Assembly: GCA_036657595.1 (NCBI GenBank)
Contig: JAVXFZ010000002.1
Location: forward strand, 1-64,000
Origin: Odoribacter sp036657595
GTDB lineage: Bacteria; Bacteroidota; Bacteroidia; Bacteroidales; Marinifilaceae
DNA: 64,000 nt
Direction: 5' to 3'
The first letter of the stretch is position 1; each line of letters begins with the position of its first letter. This document shows, piece after piece, positions 35,388 through 44,558 of the stretch. A program made the translations under genes and the position numbers. The notes below the pieces were generated by a model that saw nothing but the letters and a program-made list of their open reading frames with translations, did not search any database and was not told the origin of the DNA.

Positions 35388-36176
35388 ATGCAAACCTATT
35401 CTCTCGCACCATTCAAGTTACCACTTTGGAAACGTATATTTGATATTTGTGTATCTGGTCTTGCACTCATTGTGCTCTCCCCATTGTTGATTTTGATAGC
35501 CATTGCCATACGTTTAGAAAGTAAAGGTCCAATTATTTACAAATCTAAAAGAGTTGGCAGTAATTACAAGGTATTCAACTTTTTGAAATTTCGGACTATG
35601 TTTCTTGATGCAGACAAACATCTCAAACAATTTGACAAATTGAACCAATACTCTACGGTCAATGGTGATGCAGAATTAGAAATCAATACATTGATGAATG
35701 ATGTATCGTATGGAGATATAGTATTTAGCGATGACGTATTGCTTGTTTCTGACGAATTTACAATCTCGGAAGATAGCTACCTCGACAAAAAAAAATCGGA
35801 GCAAGACAATGCCTTTGTTAAGATTGAGAACGATCCACGAATTACTAAATTTGGAAGAATTATGCGCAAATATAGTATTGATGAATTACCCCAATTAATC
35901 AACATCTTCAAAGGCGATATGTCAATTGTGGGCAATCGACCATTGCCACTCTATGAAGCAGAAATGCTAACGCAAGATGATTATTCAGATCGTTTCTTTG
36001 CACCTGCAGGACTCACTGGCTTGTGGCAAGTAGAAAAGCGAGGCGATGCAGGCAAATTATCAGCTGAAGAACGTAAACAACTCGATGGAAAATATGCTAA
36101 AGAATTTTCGTTCGCCTTAGATTTAAAAATTATTATGAAAACTTTTACCGCCTTTATTCAAAAAGAAAACGTATAA
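35388..36176 (+). CDS. Initiating sugar-phosphate transferase (polyprenyl-phosphate, WcaJ/PglC family)
   Basis: A 262-residue monotopic phosphoglycosyltransferase that loads the first sugar-1-phosphate onto undecaprenyl phosphate, committing to repeat-unit synthesis. It has a KRIFDICVSGLALIVLSP re-entrant membrane helix (about 15-40), KFRTMFLDADK, then an acidic insertion of about 60 residues (85-145), then DPRITKFGRIMRKYSIDELPQ-type sequence split across about 150-170, and GNRPLPLYEA with GLTGLWQV. The insertion is familiar from Bacteroidetes members. Its stop overlaps the next ATG (TAATG). Confidence 0.9.
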   Translation: MQTYSLAPFKLPLWKRIFDICVSGLALIVLSPLLILIAIAIRLESKGPIIYKSKRVGSNYKVFNFLKFRTMFLDADKHLKQFDKLNQYSTVNGDAELEINTLMNDVSYGDIVFSDDVLLVSDEFTISEDSYLDKKKSEQDNAFVKIENDPRITKFGRIMRKYSIDELPQLINIFKGDMSIVGNRPLPLYEAEMLTQDDYSDRFFAPAGLTGLWQVEKRGDAGKLSAEERKQLDGKYAKEFSFALDLKIIMKTFTAFIQKENV

Positions 36177-37357
36177 TGACTTCAATAGTAATAATATTCT
36201 GGATTGGCATCATCACCGTATTCTATACTTATATCGGATACGGAATATTACTTTATATAATGGTCAAAATCAAAGAGTATATTAAAAAACCACAAGTCAA
36301 AATTTTGCCCGATCCATTACCCAAAGTGACGCTACTCATTGCCGCCTACAACGAACAAGATATCGTTGTACCGAAAATGGAGAACACTTTAGCGTTAGAC
36401 TACCCATCTGACCTACTGAAAATAGTATGGGTAACAGACGGTTCGACCGATAGCACCAATGAATTACTAAAAGCATACCCACAAGTAGAAACACTATTCG
36501 ATACTCCTCGTCAAGGGAAATCGGCAGCAATCAATCGCGCAATGGTATTCATCACAACACCTATTGTCATTTTTACCGATGCCAATACAATGCTCTGTCG
36601 CGAAGCAATAAAAGAGATGGTGCTCCAATTCGTTGATCCCAAAGTGGGCTGCGTAGCAGGCGAAAAACGAGTATCAAGCCATGCTAATCAAGATGCAACA
36701 TCGGGCGAAGGAATATATTGGAAATACGAATCTACTCTTAAAGCGCTTGATTACCGCCTATATTCTGCCGTTGGAGCAGCAGGCGAATTATTCGCCATCC
36801 GCACACTTCTCTATATGAAACTACCAAACAACACGCTACTCGATGATTTTGTAATGTCGATGAGCATCGCTCAAAAAGGATACAAAATAGCATACTGCAA
36901 AACCGCGTATGCCATTGAAAGTTCATCACAAGACATTACACAAGAAACTAAACGAAAAATCAGAATAGCGGCTGGCGGTCTCCAATCCATTACGCGATTG
37001 AGCTCCCTACTCAATATATTCCGTTATGGCATACTGAGTTTTCAATATATATCTCACCGCGTGATACGATGGTCAATCACACCACTGCTTTTGTTTTCTC
37101 TTTTACCGCTGAACATTATGTTAGCTTGGAGCTATGGACTAAGCTCAATATACGGAATAATATTGCTCTTACAGCTGTTTTTCTATATAATCGGCACGGC
37201 AGGTTACATACTTAATAAACGCGAAATCAAAAATAAAATATTTTTTGTACCTTATTATTTTTTGTTTATGAATGTGTGTGTATTTAAAGGATTTTTATAC
37301 CTTAAAAAATATCACGGAAGTGGAATATGGGATAAAGCACTACGTAAAAATGGGTAA
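36176..37357 (+). CDS. Membrane-bound glycosyltransferase family 2
   Basis: A 393-residue protein: N-terminal TM (about 3-30), a GT-A domain with TLLIAAYNEQDIV, WVTDGSTDST and FTDANTM (DxD-type), LLDDFVMSM (catalytic acidic residues) and ETKRKIRIA in the position of the processive Q/RxxRW motif, then three or four C-terminal TM segments. Probably a synthase-like transferase elongating the lipid-linked glycan. It overlaps the upstream gene by one base and the next by 8 nt, so it is tightly co-translated. Confidence 0.87.
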   Translation: MTSIVIIFWIGIITVFYTYIGYGILLYIMVKIKEYIKKPQVKILPDPLPKVTLLIAAYNEQDIVVPKMENTLALDYPSDLLKIVWVTDGSTDSTNELLKAYPQVETLFDTPRQGKSAAINRAMVFITTPIVIFTDANTMLCREAIKEMVLQFVDPKVGCVAGEKRVSSHANQDATSGEGIYWKYESTLKALDYRLYSAVGAAGELFAIRTLLYMKLPNNTLLDDFVMSMSIAQKGYKIAYCKTAYAIESSSQDITQETKRKIRIAAGGLQSITRLSSLLNIFRYGILSFQYISHRVIRWSITPLLLFSLLPLNIMLAWSYGLSSIYGIILLLQLFFYIIGTAGYILNKREIKNKIFFVPYYFLFMNVCVFKGFLYLKKYHGSGIWDKALRKNG

Positions 37358-38456
37358 AAAAGCAACACTACTTTTGACACATATTCTGTTACAAGCGCTA
37401 ACTATTCTTGTATCCTTGCTAACCATTGCCGGTTGGTTAGCAGGTTTTATATCACTAGATCACTCGCAACTACTAGCTTTTTGTGGTATTGGACTAAGCA
37501 TCATTTTGGTAGTCGATCTGATCTTATTTTTTGTATGGACACTCATTAAAAGTCTATGGGCACTCATACCTTTAGCAGTTATCATACTCAACATCGGTCA
37601 AATAACCTCAATTATAAATGTCGACTTGCGTACCGAAAAGGATTTACCTCCCAAAGATTTCTCGCTTGCCACATATAACGTACACGGATATGTTCATCAC
37701 AATTTTAATACTACTATAACCAACATCATACAATATATGGATAGCAAAAAAGTCGATATTTTATGTTTGCAAGAATTTATAGATCAACGCAATCAATTCA
37801 CTGATAGCATTCTGCACATCAATTATCCATATCATCTCATACAGTCGAAACACAAAAATATGCAATTGGCCGTGTTTAGTAAATATCCTATTCTAACTTC
37901 GCAAATAATTCAATTTCGTGAAAGTGTAAATTGTGCTATGTGGGCAGATATTGATATAAAAGGACAGAAAATTCGTCTCTTCAATATTCACCTCCAAACC
38001 ACAAATTTGAACCAAAGTCAAACTGAAATTACAAAAGTAAAAAAACTGAGCATCGAAAATCCAGAAAGTCAACAAGCTATCAATATAATTATAGGTCGTT
38101 TGGGTGAAAATACACTTAAACGCACCGAACAAGTACGCCAAATCCATAATGAAATTGATCAATGTCCCAAAGATCGAACTATAATCGTTTGTGGAGATTT
38201 CAACGACACTCCATCCTCATATACATATCACCAACTGAAACACAAACTCATTGATGGATTCAAAAGTGCAGGCAGTGGGTATGCCTATACTTTCAAACCA
38301 CTATATCGATTATTCCGCCTCGATTATATTTTTCACAGTCCACAACTGCAAGGGCTAAAATACTCATCACCCAATCTGTCGTGGAGTGACCATAATCCGG
38401 TGCTGATGGATTTTGCCTTCAATAAAAAAATACTATTTGACAGTAGATTTGAGTGA
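37350..38456 (+). CDS. Membrane-anchored endonuclease/exonuclease/phosphatase (EEP) family protein
   Basis: A 368-residue protein: three N-terminal membrane helices (about 5-90) followed by an EEP fold with metal- and phosphate-site motifs YNVHGY, ICLQEF-like CLQEFID (Glu), NIHLQTT, CGDFNDTPSSYTY and SWSDHNPVLMDF (Asp-His). The family includes DNases and phospholipid/sugar phosphatases; the membrane anchor and position at the end of the polysaccharide operon favour a phosphoester in the envelope. ATG 37350 overlaps the previous gene by 8 nt; the longer frame from 37272 lies within that gene. Confidence 0.85.
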   Translation: MGKKATLLLTHILLQALTILVSLLTIAGWLAGFISLDHSQLLAFCGIGLSIILVVDLILFFVWTLIKSLWALIPLAVIILNIGQITSIINVDLRTEKDLPPKDFSLATYNVHGYVHHNFNTTITNIIQYMDSKKVDILCLQEFIDQRNQFTDSILHINYPYHLIQSKHKNMQLAVFSKYPILTSQIIQFRESVNCAMWADIDIKGQKIRLFNIHLQTTNLNQSQTEITKVKKLSIENPESQQAINIIIGRLGENTLKRTEQVRQIHNEIDQCPKDRTIIVCGDFNDTPSSYTYHQLKHKLIDGFKSAGSGYAYTFKPLYRLFRLDYIFHSPQLQGLKYSSPNLSWSDHNPVLMDFAFNKKILFDSRFE

Positions 38457-38588
38457 TATCTGCAAAAAAAAATAAATATACTCTATTCTGAAAAATTCAA
38501 CATCATAGAAAACAATCTATTATAATAATATAGTTGAAATTTTACACGATATAACTTTTAAAATTATCGTACTATAAACCAAGATAAT

Positions 38589-38625
38589 AAAAATAGGATC
38601 AGATGTGCGATCTGATCCTATTTTT
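38589..38625. terminator. 16-bp perfect bidirectional terminator closing the polysaccharide locus
   Basis: AAAAATAGGATCAGAT (38589-38604) and ATCTGATCCTATTTTT (38610-38625) form a perfect 16-bp stem with a 5-nt loop and U-runs in both directions. It separates the plus-strand locus from the convergent M13 peptidase gene ending at 38644. Confidence 0.93.
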
Positions 38626-38643
38626 ATATAACTCGATGTGAGT

Positions 38644-40677
38644 TTACCAAATGGAAGCCCGTTTGTCGGGTGCAATATAAAGCGGTGTATTTTCTTTGAT
38701 GCCGAAAGCTTCATACCAGCCATTGATTTGAGGCAATGCGGCATTCACACGCCAACGTCCCAATGAATGTACGTCCATTTGTGTAAGTAAACGGATTTGC
38801 TCGTCCCGAACGTTCGCAGACCATACGCCTGAGTATGCCAAGAAGAAACGTTGATCGGGGGTAAAGCCTTCCACTTCTCCCAGTGGTTTCTCCGCCGTAG
38901 CGTTGTGGAATGCCTGTAAAGAGATTTGTAAACCACCGTGGTCGGCAATATTCTCACCCAATGTCAATTGTCCGTTTGCACGCAAACCCGGTAAAACCTC
39001 TATGCTGTCAAAATGATTGACCAATACTTGTGCGCGTTCGTTAAAGTTTTTTGCATCTTCTTCTGTCCACCATTCTTTCAGGTTACCATCTTTATCGTAT
39101 TGACGTCCCTGATCATCAAATCCGTGTGTCATTTCGTGTCCGATGACCACGCCAATAGCTCCGTAATTGAAAGCATCGTCGGCGTTCATATCAAAGAAGG
39201 GATATTGCAGGATTCCGGCAGGAAAACAAATTTCATTGGTAGTCGGGTTGTAATAAGCATTCACGGTCTGAGGAGTCATCAACCATTCCGTTTTATCTAC
39301 CGGTTTACCAGCTTTTGAGAACATGTAATTAAAATCAAATACATTTGAACGCACGATATTTGCCCAATATGAATCATCTTTAATCTCTAAGTCGGAATAA
39401 TCACGCCATTTATCAGGATACCCTACTTTTACATAGATGGCTGCCAATTTTTCCAGCGCCTTTGCTTTTGTCGCATCGCTCATCCAACTCAATCCTTGGA
39501 TCCGTTCGCCTAAGCTTTTTTGAAGGTTACCCACTAATTTCACCATCCGTTCTTTAGCAGATACAGGAAAATATTTCTCGACATACATCTGTCCGACGGC
39601 TTCACCCATCATCCCATCAACAGCACCCACAGCACGTTTCCAGCGTGGTTTCATTTCTTTGATGCCGGAAAGTACTTTGCCTCTAAATTCAAAATTCTCA
39701 GCCATAAAAGCATCACTCATATAGGGTGCAGCAGCAGAAATAACGTTCCAAGCCAAATAAGCTTTTTGAATCTCCAAATCCGTATCGCTCAGAATGGCTG
39801 CCACTTCTTTCAATGCTTCGGGTTGACCTATATTCATTTCTGTTATCCCCTGTAAGCCGAGCGTTTCAAAATAAGTGTCCCAAGAAATTCCCGGTATCTC
39901 ATTTTTCAATTCATCAAGGGTCATTTTATGGTAATTAGCGTGCGGATCACGTTGTTTTAGTTTATCATAGGAAGCTTTTGCCAGACGATTTTCAACAATC
40001 ATCACGTCAGCAGCCGCTTTCTTTGCCGCTGCTTCGTCATAACCGGATAAACGAAACATTTTCATTATATGCTCTTGATATTTAGCACGAATGTCTTTGG
40101 TATGTTCATCGTCATTGGTGTAATAATCGCGATCGCCCAGACCCAATCCGCCTTGACACGCCTGTACGATGTTCATCGCACTATTCATATCATCTGCACC
40201 GACATAAATCCCAAAGTAAGGTCCAAAACCATTGTGATGCATAGAGGCGATCAGCCCGGAAAGCTCCTCTTTGGCACTAAGTGTGGCTATCTGCTCTAAT
40301 TCTGCTTGAATCGGTGTCATTCCGTCAGCATTCAACTTTGCACTATCCATCGCCATATTGTATAGGTCACCGATCTTTTGTGCTACTGTTCCCGGTTCTG
40401 CTTTTTTGGCAGCTAATTCTTCAATTAGTCCTTTCAGTTGTGTACGATTGTTTTCCGCCAATAGATCAAATGAACCGAAACGCGCATACTCATCTGTTAA
40501 GGGATGAGCCTGCATCCAACCGCCACAAGCATATTGGTAGAAATCTGTCCCCGGTAGAGCTGTTTTGTCCAGATTGGCAACGTCAATGCCTCCTGTCAAT
40601 GTAGCCTCTTTTTTTGTATTGCAGGCCACTGTGGTTAATGCCAATGCAATCATAGGTAAATACATTCTTTTGTTCAT
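38644..40677 (-). CDS. pepO: M13 family zinc metallopeptidase (PepO/neprilysin-like)
   Basis: A 677-residue lipoprotein (signal to Cys19 in LTTVAC) probably acting in the periplasm or on the cell surface. The C-terminal catalytic domain has zinc motif HEMTH (514-518), the third ligand Glu575 in GENIADHGG, substrate-binding NAYYNP upstream, and a C-terminal RASIW tail like the CRVW end of neprilysins. The family degrades peptides up to roughly 40 residues. The length is normal and the gene is monocistronic, with a -7 box at 40787-40794 giving an approximately 100-nt leader. Confidence 0.95.
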   Translation of the reverse strand: MNKRMYLPMIALALTTVACNTKKEATLTGGIDVANLDKTALPGTDFYQYACGGWMQAHPLTDEYARFGSFDLLAENNRTQLKGLIEELAAKKAEPGTVAQKIGDLYNMAMDSAKLNADGMTPIQAELEQIATLSAKEELSGLIASMHHNGFGPYFGIYVGADDMNSAMNIVQACQGGLGLGDRDYYTNDDEHTKDIRAKYQEHIMKMFRLSGYDEAAAKKAAADVMIVENRLAKASYDKLKQRDPHANYHKMTLDELKNEIPGISWDTYFETLGLQGITEMNIGQPEALKEVAAILSDTDLEIQKAYLAWNVISAAAPYMSDAFMAENFEFRGKVLSGIKEMKPRWKRAVGAVDGMMGEAVGQMYVEKYFPVSAKERMVKLVGNLQKSLGERIQGLSWMSDATKAKALEKLAAIYVKVGYPDKWRDYSDLEIKDDSYWANIVRSNVFDFNYMFSKAGKPVDKTEWLMTPQTVNAYYNPTTNEICFPAGILQYPFFDMNADDAFNYGAIGVVIGHEMTHGFDDQGRQYDKDGNLKEWWTEEDAKNFNERAQVLVNHFDSIEVLPGLRANGQLTLGENIADHGGLQISLQAFHNATAEKPLGEVEGFTPDQRFFLAYSGVWSANVRDEQIRLLTQMDVHSLGRWRVNAALPQINGWYEAFGIKENTPLYIAPDKRASIW

Positions 40678-40786
40678 ATTCTCTTATAAATTAAGTAACG
40701 TGAAAGAATTGTTGCCAGTTTTTTTAGTATTCGCACACTCATAAAACACCAACAAGCTTATTAAGTCAATAATCAATATTGACCTG

Positions 40787-40794
40787 CAAAAGTA
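40787..40794 (-). promoter_or_regulatory. -7 box of pepO
   Basis: TACTTTTG on the minus strand, an exact TAnnTTTG match. A TTTG lies 15 nt further upstream, shorter than usual. Confidence 0.5.
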
Positions 40795-40901
40795 GAAATT
40801 AATTTATAACAAAATAGCATTGTCATCATAAATCATACGGAAGATAGGCTATAAATCCGATGAATGTATCCGGACAAAGAGAATTAAGAAAGTTAGTTTA
40901 G

Positions 40902-42053
40902 CTATTTGTCTAATTTAGATAAAATGAGTGTCAAAGCTCCATCGCCCGTCACGTTGCAAGCTGTACCGAAACTGTCTTGCAGAGCAAAAATAGTTAGTAG
41001 TAACGCCGTACCCGTTTCATCAAATCCAAGAATAGAAACTACGATTCCTAAGGATGCTATCACCGTACCTCCGGGCACACCGGGTGCACCAATAGCAAAG
41101 ATTCCTAATAAAACGATGAAAAGTATGAGTGTTGAAAGAGCAGGCACAGCACCGTAAAGCATTAGAGATACGGTCATCACAAAAAATACTTCGGTTAATA
41201 TCGAACCACACAAATGAATGTTAGCAAATAAGGGTATGGCAAAATCAACTACCTCCCCTTTTAATACAGGACTTTTTTGGGCACATTTCAAGGATACGGG
41301 TAAGGTCGCGGCTGACGACATCGTCCCCACTGCGGTGAAATAGGCAGGTCCATAGTAACGAATCACCTGCCAAGGACTTTTACCAGAAAAGGCTCCTGCT
41401 GATAAATACAAAAATAAAAGCCAAATAAAATGAGCCACTAATACGATTCCCATTACGTTTAAGAATATCGGAAGTTGCTTTGTAATAGATCCTTCATAAC
41501 TTAAAGCACAAAAGTTGGCGGCAATAAAAAAGGGAAGGATCGGTATTAAGATCCGATTGATCAATAACAAGACCATTTTTTGAAAGTTATCTAAAATATG
41601 TTCAAATATTTCCGACTTTGTCCATACCGTTGCCAAGCCTATCATAATAGCAACGACTAAAGCTGACATCACACTCATAACGGGCGGAATATCCAATTTG
41701 AATAATAAGTCGGGTATTTCTTTTAATCCTTCGGTCGCCGGACTAATAGTCAGCATTGGCAGCAACCAATAGCCTAAAAACATTGCCATAAATGCTGCGC
41801 CAATAGAAGATATATAAGCCAATCCCAATGCCCATCCCAACATCCGAGAGGCATTGCCTTTCATTTTAGCTATGGAGGAAGAGATGAAAGAGAGAATAAT
41901 CAATGGAACCATAAAAAAGATCAATTGACCCAGTATATATTTTATTGTTACAACGATGTTCATAAATCCTTCGCCGACGAATAACCCCAGTATAATTCCG
42001 ACAAAGACAGCAATGATTAATTTGAAGATTGTACTGGAAAGAAGTTTTCTCAT
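40902..42053 (-). CDS. Dicarboxylate/amino acid:cation symporter (DAACS, GltP/SstT-like)
   Basis: A 383-residue inner-membrane transporter with about eight TM helices and two re-entrant loops. The serine-rich TMSSAATLPVSL motif (HP1/TM7 region) and the late NVTGDGALTLILS segment, containing Na+/substrate-coordinating residues, mark the SLC1/DAACS family. Substrates would be glutamate, aspartate, serine or C4-dicarboxylates; which one cannot be told. It stands alone, with a -7 box at 42130-42137. Confidence 0.9.
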   Translation of the reverse strand: MRKLLSSTIFKLIIAVFVGIILGLFVGEGFMNIVVTIKYILGQLIFFMVPLIILSFISSSIAKMKGNASRMLGWALGLAYISSIGAAFMAMFLGYWLLPMLTISPATEGLKEIPDLLFKLDIPPVMSVMSALVVAIMIGLATVWTKSEIFEHILDNFQKMVLLLINRILIPILPFFIAANFCALSYEGSITKQLPIFLNVMGIVLVAHFIWLLFLYLSAGAFSGKSPWQVIRYYGPAYFTAVGTMSSAATLPVSLKCAQKSPVLKGEVVDFAIPLFANIHLCGSILTEVFFVMTVSLMLYGAVPALSTLILFIVLLGIFAIGAPGVPGGTVIASLGIVVSILGFDETGTALLLTIFALQDSFGTACNVTGDGALTLILSKLDK

Positions 42054-42129
42054 AATTCAATTTTAGATTACATTATTTCAACGGATTTCACTATATATTT
42101 GTTCAACGATCCCCCTTTAAATATTCACT

Positions 42130-42137
42130 CAAATCTA
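42130..42137 (-). promoter_or_regulatory. -7 box of the DAACS symporter gene
   Basis: TAGATTTG on the minus strand fits TAnnTTTG and gives a leader of about 70 nt. No -33 box was seen. Confidence 0.35.
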
Positions 42138-42158
42138 AATTTGTTTTATCAATCAGCT

Positions 42159-44411
42159 TTATTTTAGTAATTCAAAGACGTCCAATTTTTCACCTACCAC
42201 CCACACTAAATCGCCTGTTTCAAAGATCGTTGCCGAATCGGGATTACGTAGTGATACGACCCCCCGCCGCTCAACGCCGACAACAACACATTTGTATTGG
42301 TCACGGATGCCCGATTCTCGGATGCTTTTCCCACTAAATGGTGAATTTGTATCAATGATAAATTGTTTCAAACACATTTCACTTTGGCTTAAATCCGAAT
42401 CCATCGGCGGTAAGGTCATCATTTCCAATTTTTTACCAAAACGACTCAATTGCTCATCACTACCGATGACCTGTATTCTATCTTGTGGAAAAAGACGTTC
42501 TTTTCCACCCGGTATGTTGATACAACTTTGTCCCCGAAAGATGGCTACGACCATTACATCAAATCGACTGGTAATTCCCAATTCTGCCAATGTATTACCT
42601 GCCCAAAGCGATTCAGCCGGAATAACAAAATCCGACAAGTGTAAATCACGCGACAGTAGATGTCCGGCAAACTTTGGAGGTACTTTCTCTCCCAAATGAC
42701 TGGCATACATATCACGGACTCTAAAATTCCGCAAAAAACGACGTTCTATTAAAATTGATTGTTTCTTCAGGTAACGGGAATAAAACATTCCGGCAACTAC
42801 TAAGCAAGCAATGCCTAATAATAATGCCACTGATGCCTTAAATAAAGTCGTCACCACTATCATTACATAAACGATGGCTATGAGGAAACGAAATACGACA
42901 AAGGAAACTAAGTAGGCACGGCTAAAATATCCATCCTCCCACAATAATTGATATTCCACAGAATGGTTCTTTTTTGCTACAATTGCCCGCAAAAACGGTG
43001 CGATCAAGAGTAAGATCAACACTCCGCTCAACAATGAGCCCCAAAAGCCGGGGATGTGTTCCAAAATAAAAGGAACTAAGAAATTAAATGCTAAGATAAG
43101 CACTGCTATTACAATGACAGAGTAAATCACAATAATGCGAAGCAGCGATTTCAGCAGTTTGTGCCAATTACTCTCATGGTTGACCACTCGCGTCCCCGAT
43201 GTATAACGGTCGATAAATCGCTTCCATTGTAAGGGCAAATGCTTCTCAACATAAGGGTAAGCCGGTTCTGCCAAGCGAATCATATAAGGCGTGAGGAATG
43301 TGGTAATGACTGCCACCGCCACCACTATCGGATAGAGAAAGTCACTGGTCACCCCCAGACTAATCCCAAGACTGGCGATGATAAAAGCAAATTCACCGAT
43401 CTGCGTGAGGCAAAATCCCGACTGTAAGGCTGTTTTCAAGGGCTGTCCGGCAAGCACAACCCCAAAAGTACCAAATACAGCCTGCCCGATTAGTACCGTC
43501 AACGTAATCAGAATCACCGGTCCAGCATACTCAGCGATCATCACCGGATCAACCATCATACCAACAGATACAAAGAATACTGCTCCAAAAAGATCTTTCA
43601 CGGGTTTCACCAAACGCACAATTTTCTCGGCTTCCACTGTTTCAGCTAATATTGACCCCATCACAAAAGCTCCCAAAGCAGCCGAGAAACCTAAATAACA
43701 AGCAAAGACAACCATTGACAGACAAAGTCCCAACACTACGATCAGCATTGTCTCATCCCCCATTAACAAACGGGTGCGCCGAAAAAAAGTCGGAATGATA
43801 TAGATGCCTATGATAAACCACAATAATAGGAAAAATAGCAATTTACCAATGCTATACACCATATCCATCCCTTCCACATTGTTACTGACTGCCATTGTAG
43901 AAAGCAATACCATTAGTACAATCGCCACTAAATCCTCAATAACCAAAATGCCAAATACCAATCCCGCAAAGCTTTTGGTTCGCAAACCCAGATCGTCAAA
44001 AGCCTTATAGATAATAGAGGTCGACGACATCGCCAGCATACCGCCCAGAAAGATGCAATCCATCCGCTTCCACCCCAACGCCACTCCCAACGTAATCCCT
44101 AACATCACCATTCCGAAAATAATCGACATTGCCGCAATTGTGGCAGGTCCTCCCACCTTCATCAATTTCTTAAAACTAAATTCTAATCCGAGAGCAAACA
44201 ACAAAAATACGACTCCTATATCTGCCCACGTCTGTATATTAGCTGCATCCACTACCGATGGAGTCATCGTGACGTGCGGACTGGCAAGAAAACCGGCAAC
44301 AATATATCCCAACACCAATGGCTGTTTTAAACGTTTGAATATTAACGTAATCACGCCTGCCGCCGCCAATATCAGCGCCAAATCAATAATCAGTGTAGGC
44401 AAATTAGACAT
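42159..44411 (-). CDS. CPA2 cation:proton antiporter with TrkA-C domains (KefB/RosB-like)
   Basis: A 750-residue protein: about 12 TM helices (1-390, with VFLLFALGLEFSFKKL, FVMGSILAET and the QIGEFAF motif), a linker and three to four further TM segments (about 440-560), then two TrkA-C-like domains (SLWAGNTLAELGI and SPFSGKSIRESGI) at the C-terminus. No Rossmann RCK_N domain is seen. It probably exchanges K+ or Na+ for H+. The frame opens at 44510, but ATG 44411 follows the exact -7 box at 44429-44436, leaving a short leader. Confidence 0.9.
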   Translation of the reverse strand: MSNLPTLIIDLALILAAAGVITLIFKRLKQPLVLGYIVAGFLASPHVTMTPSVVDAANIQTWADIGVVFLLFALGLEFSFKKLMKVGGPATIAAMSIIFGMVMLGITLGVALGWKRMDCIFLGGMLAMSSTSIIYKAFDDLGLRTKSFAGLVFGILVIEDLVAIVLMVLLSTMAVSNNVEGMDMVYSIGKLLFFLLLWFIIGIYIIPTFFRRTRLLMGDETMLIVVLGLCLSMVVFACYLGFSAALGAFVMGSILAETVEAEKIVRLVKPVKDLFGAVFFVSVGMMVDPVMIAEYAGPVILITLTVLIGQAVFGTFGVVLAGQPLKTALQSGFCLTQIGEFAFIIASLGISLGVTSDFLYPIVVAVAVITTFLTPYMIRLAEPAYPYVEKHLPLQWKRFIDRYTSGTRVVNHESNWHKLLKSLLRIIVIYSVIVIAVLILAFNFLVPFILEHIPGFWGSLLSGVLILLLIAPFLRAIVAKKNHSVEYQLLWEDGYFSRAYLVSFVVFRFLIAIVYVMIVVTTLFKASVALLLGIACLVVAGMFYSRYLKKQSILIERRFLRNFRVRDMYASHLGEKVPPKFAGHLLSRDLHLSDFVIPAESLWAGNTLAELGITSRFDVMVVAIFRGQSCINIPGGKERLFPQDRIQVIGSDEQLSRFGKKLEMMTLPPMDSDLSQSEMCLKQFIIDTNSPFSGKSIRESGIRDQYKCVVVGVERRGVVSLRNPDSATIFETGDLVWVVGEKLDVFELLK

Positions 44412-44428
44412 ATTTCCTAAATTTTGAA

Positions 44429-44436
44429 CAAATGTA
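44429..44436 (-). promoter_or_regulatory. -7 box of the CPA2 antiporter gene
   Basis: TACATTTG on the minus strand, an exact TAnnTTTG match, 18 nt upstream of the preferred ATG 44411. It helps reject the longer start. Confidence 0.5.
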
Positions 44437-44529
44437 AATAAAATGTAAGAAGGTACCAAACAACACAGATAATTGCAACTCGACAAATTTATAGAATTTA
44501 AGTTTGGCATCTTTTTTGCTACCCATTTT

Positions 44530-44547
44530 ACGTTAATTCTTTAACGT
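44530..44547. promoter_or_regulatory. Palindrome upstream of the PCMD gene, operator-like
   Basis: ACGTTAA (44530-44536), loop TTCT and TTAACGT (44541-44547) form a perfect 7-bp dyad 11 nt upstream of ATG 44559. It could be a dimeric regulator site or an mRNA hairpin; no regulator is identified. Confidence 0.35.
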
Positions 44548-44558
44548 TACTTATATTT

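Noticed and set aside
35388..36176. The ~60-residue acidic insertion in the sugar-phosphate transferase as a novel domain
   Set aside because: I recall the same insertion from other Bacteroidetes members, so it is treated as a lineage trait rather than a new feature.
40281..40604. 107-codon plus-strand ORF opposite pepO
   Set aside because: It is wholly inside the M13 peptidase on the other strand, with no promoter or domain support.
43378..44427. Several plus-strand ORFs of 60-124 codons opposite the CPA2 antiporter
   Set aside because: They mirror hydrophobic codons of the antiporter and lack start context, signals or known motifs.
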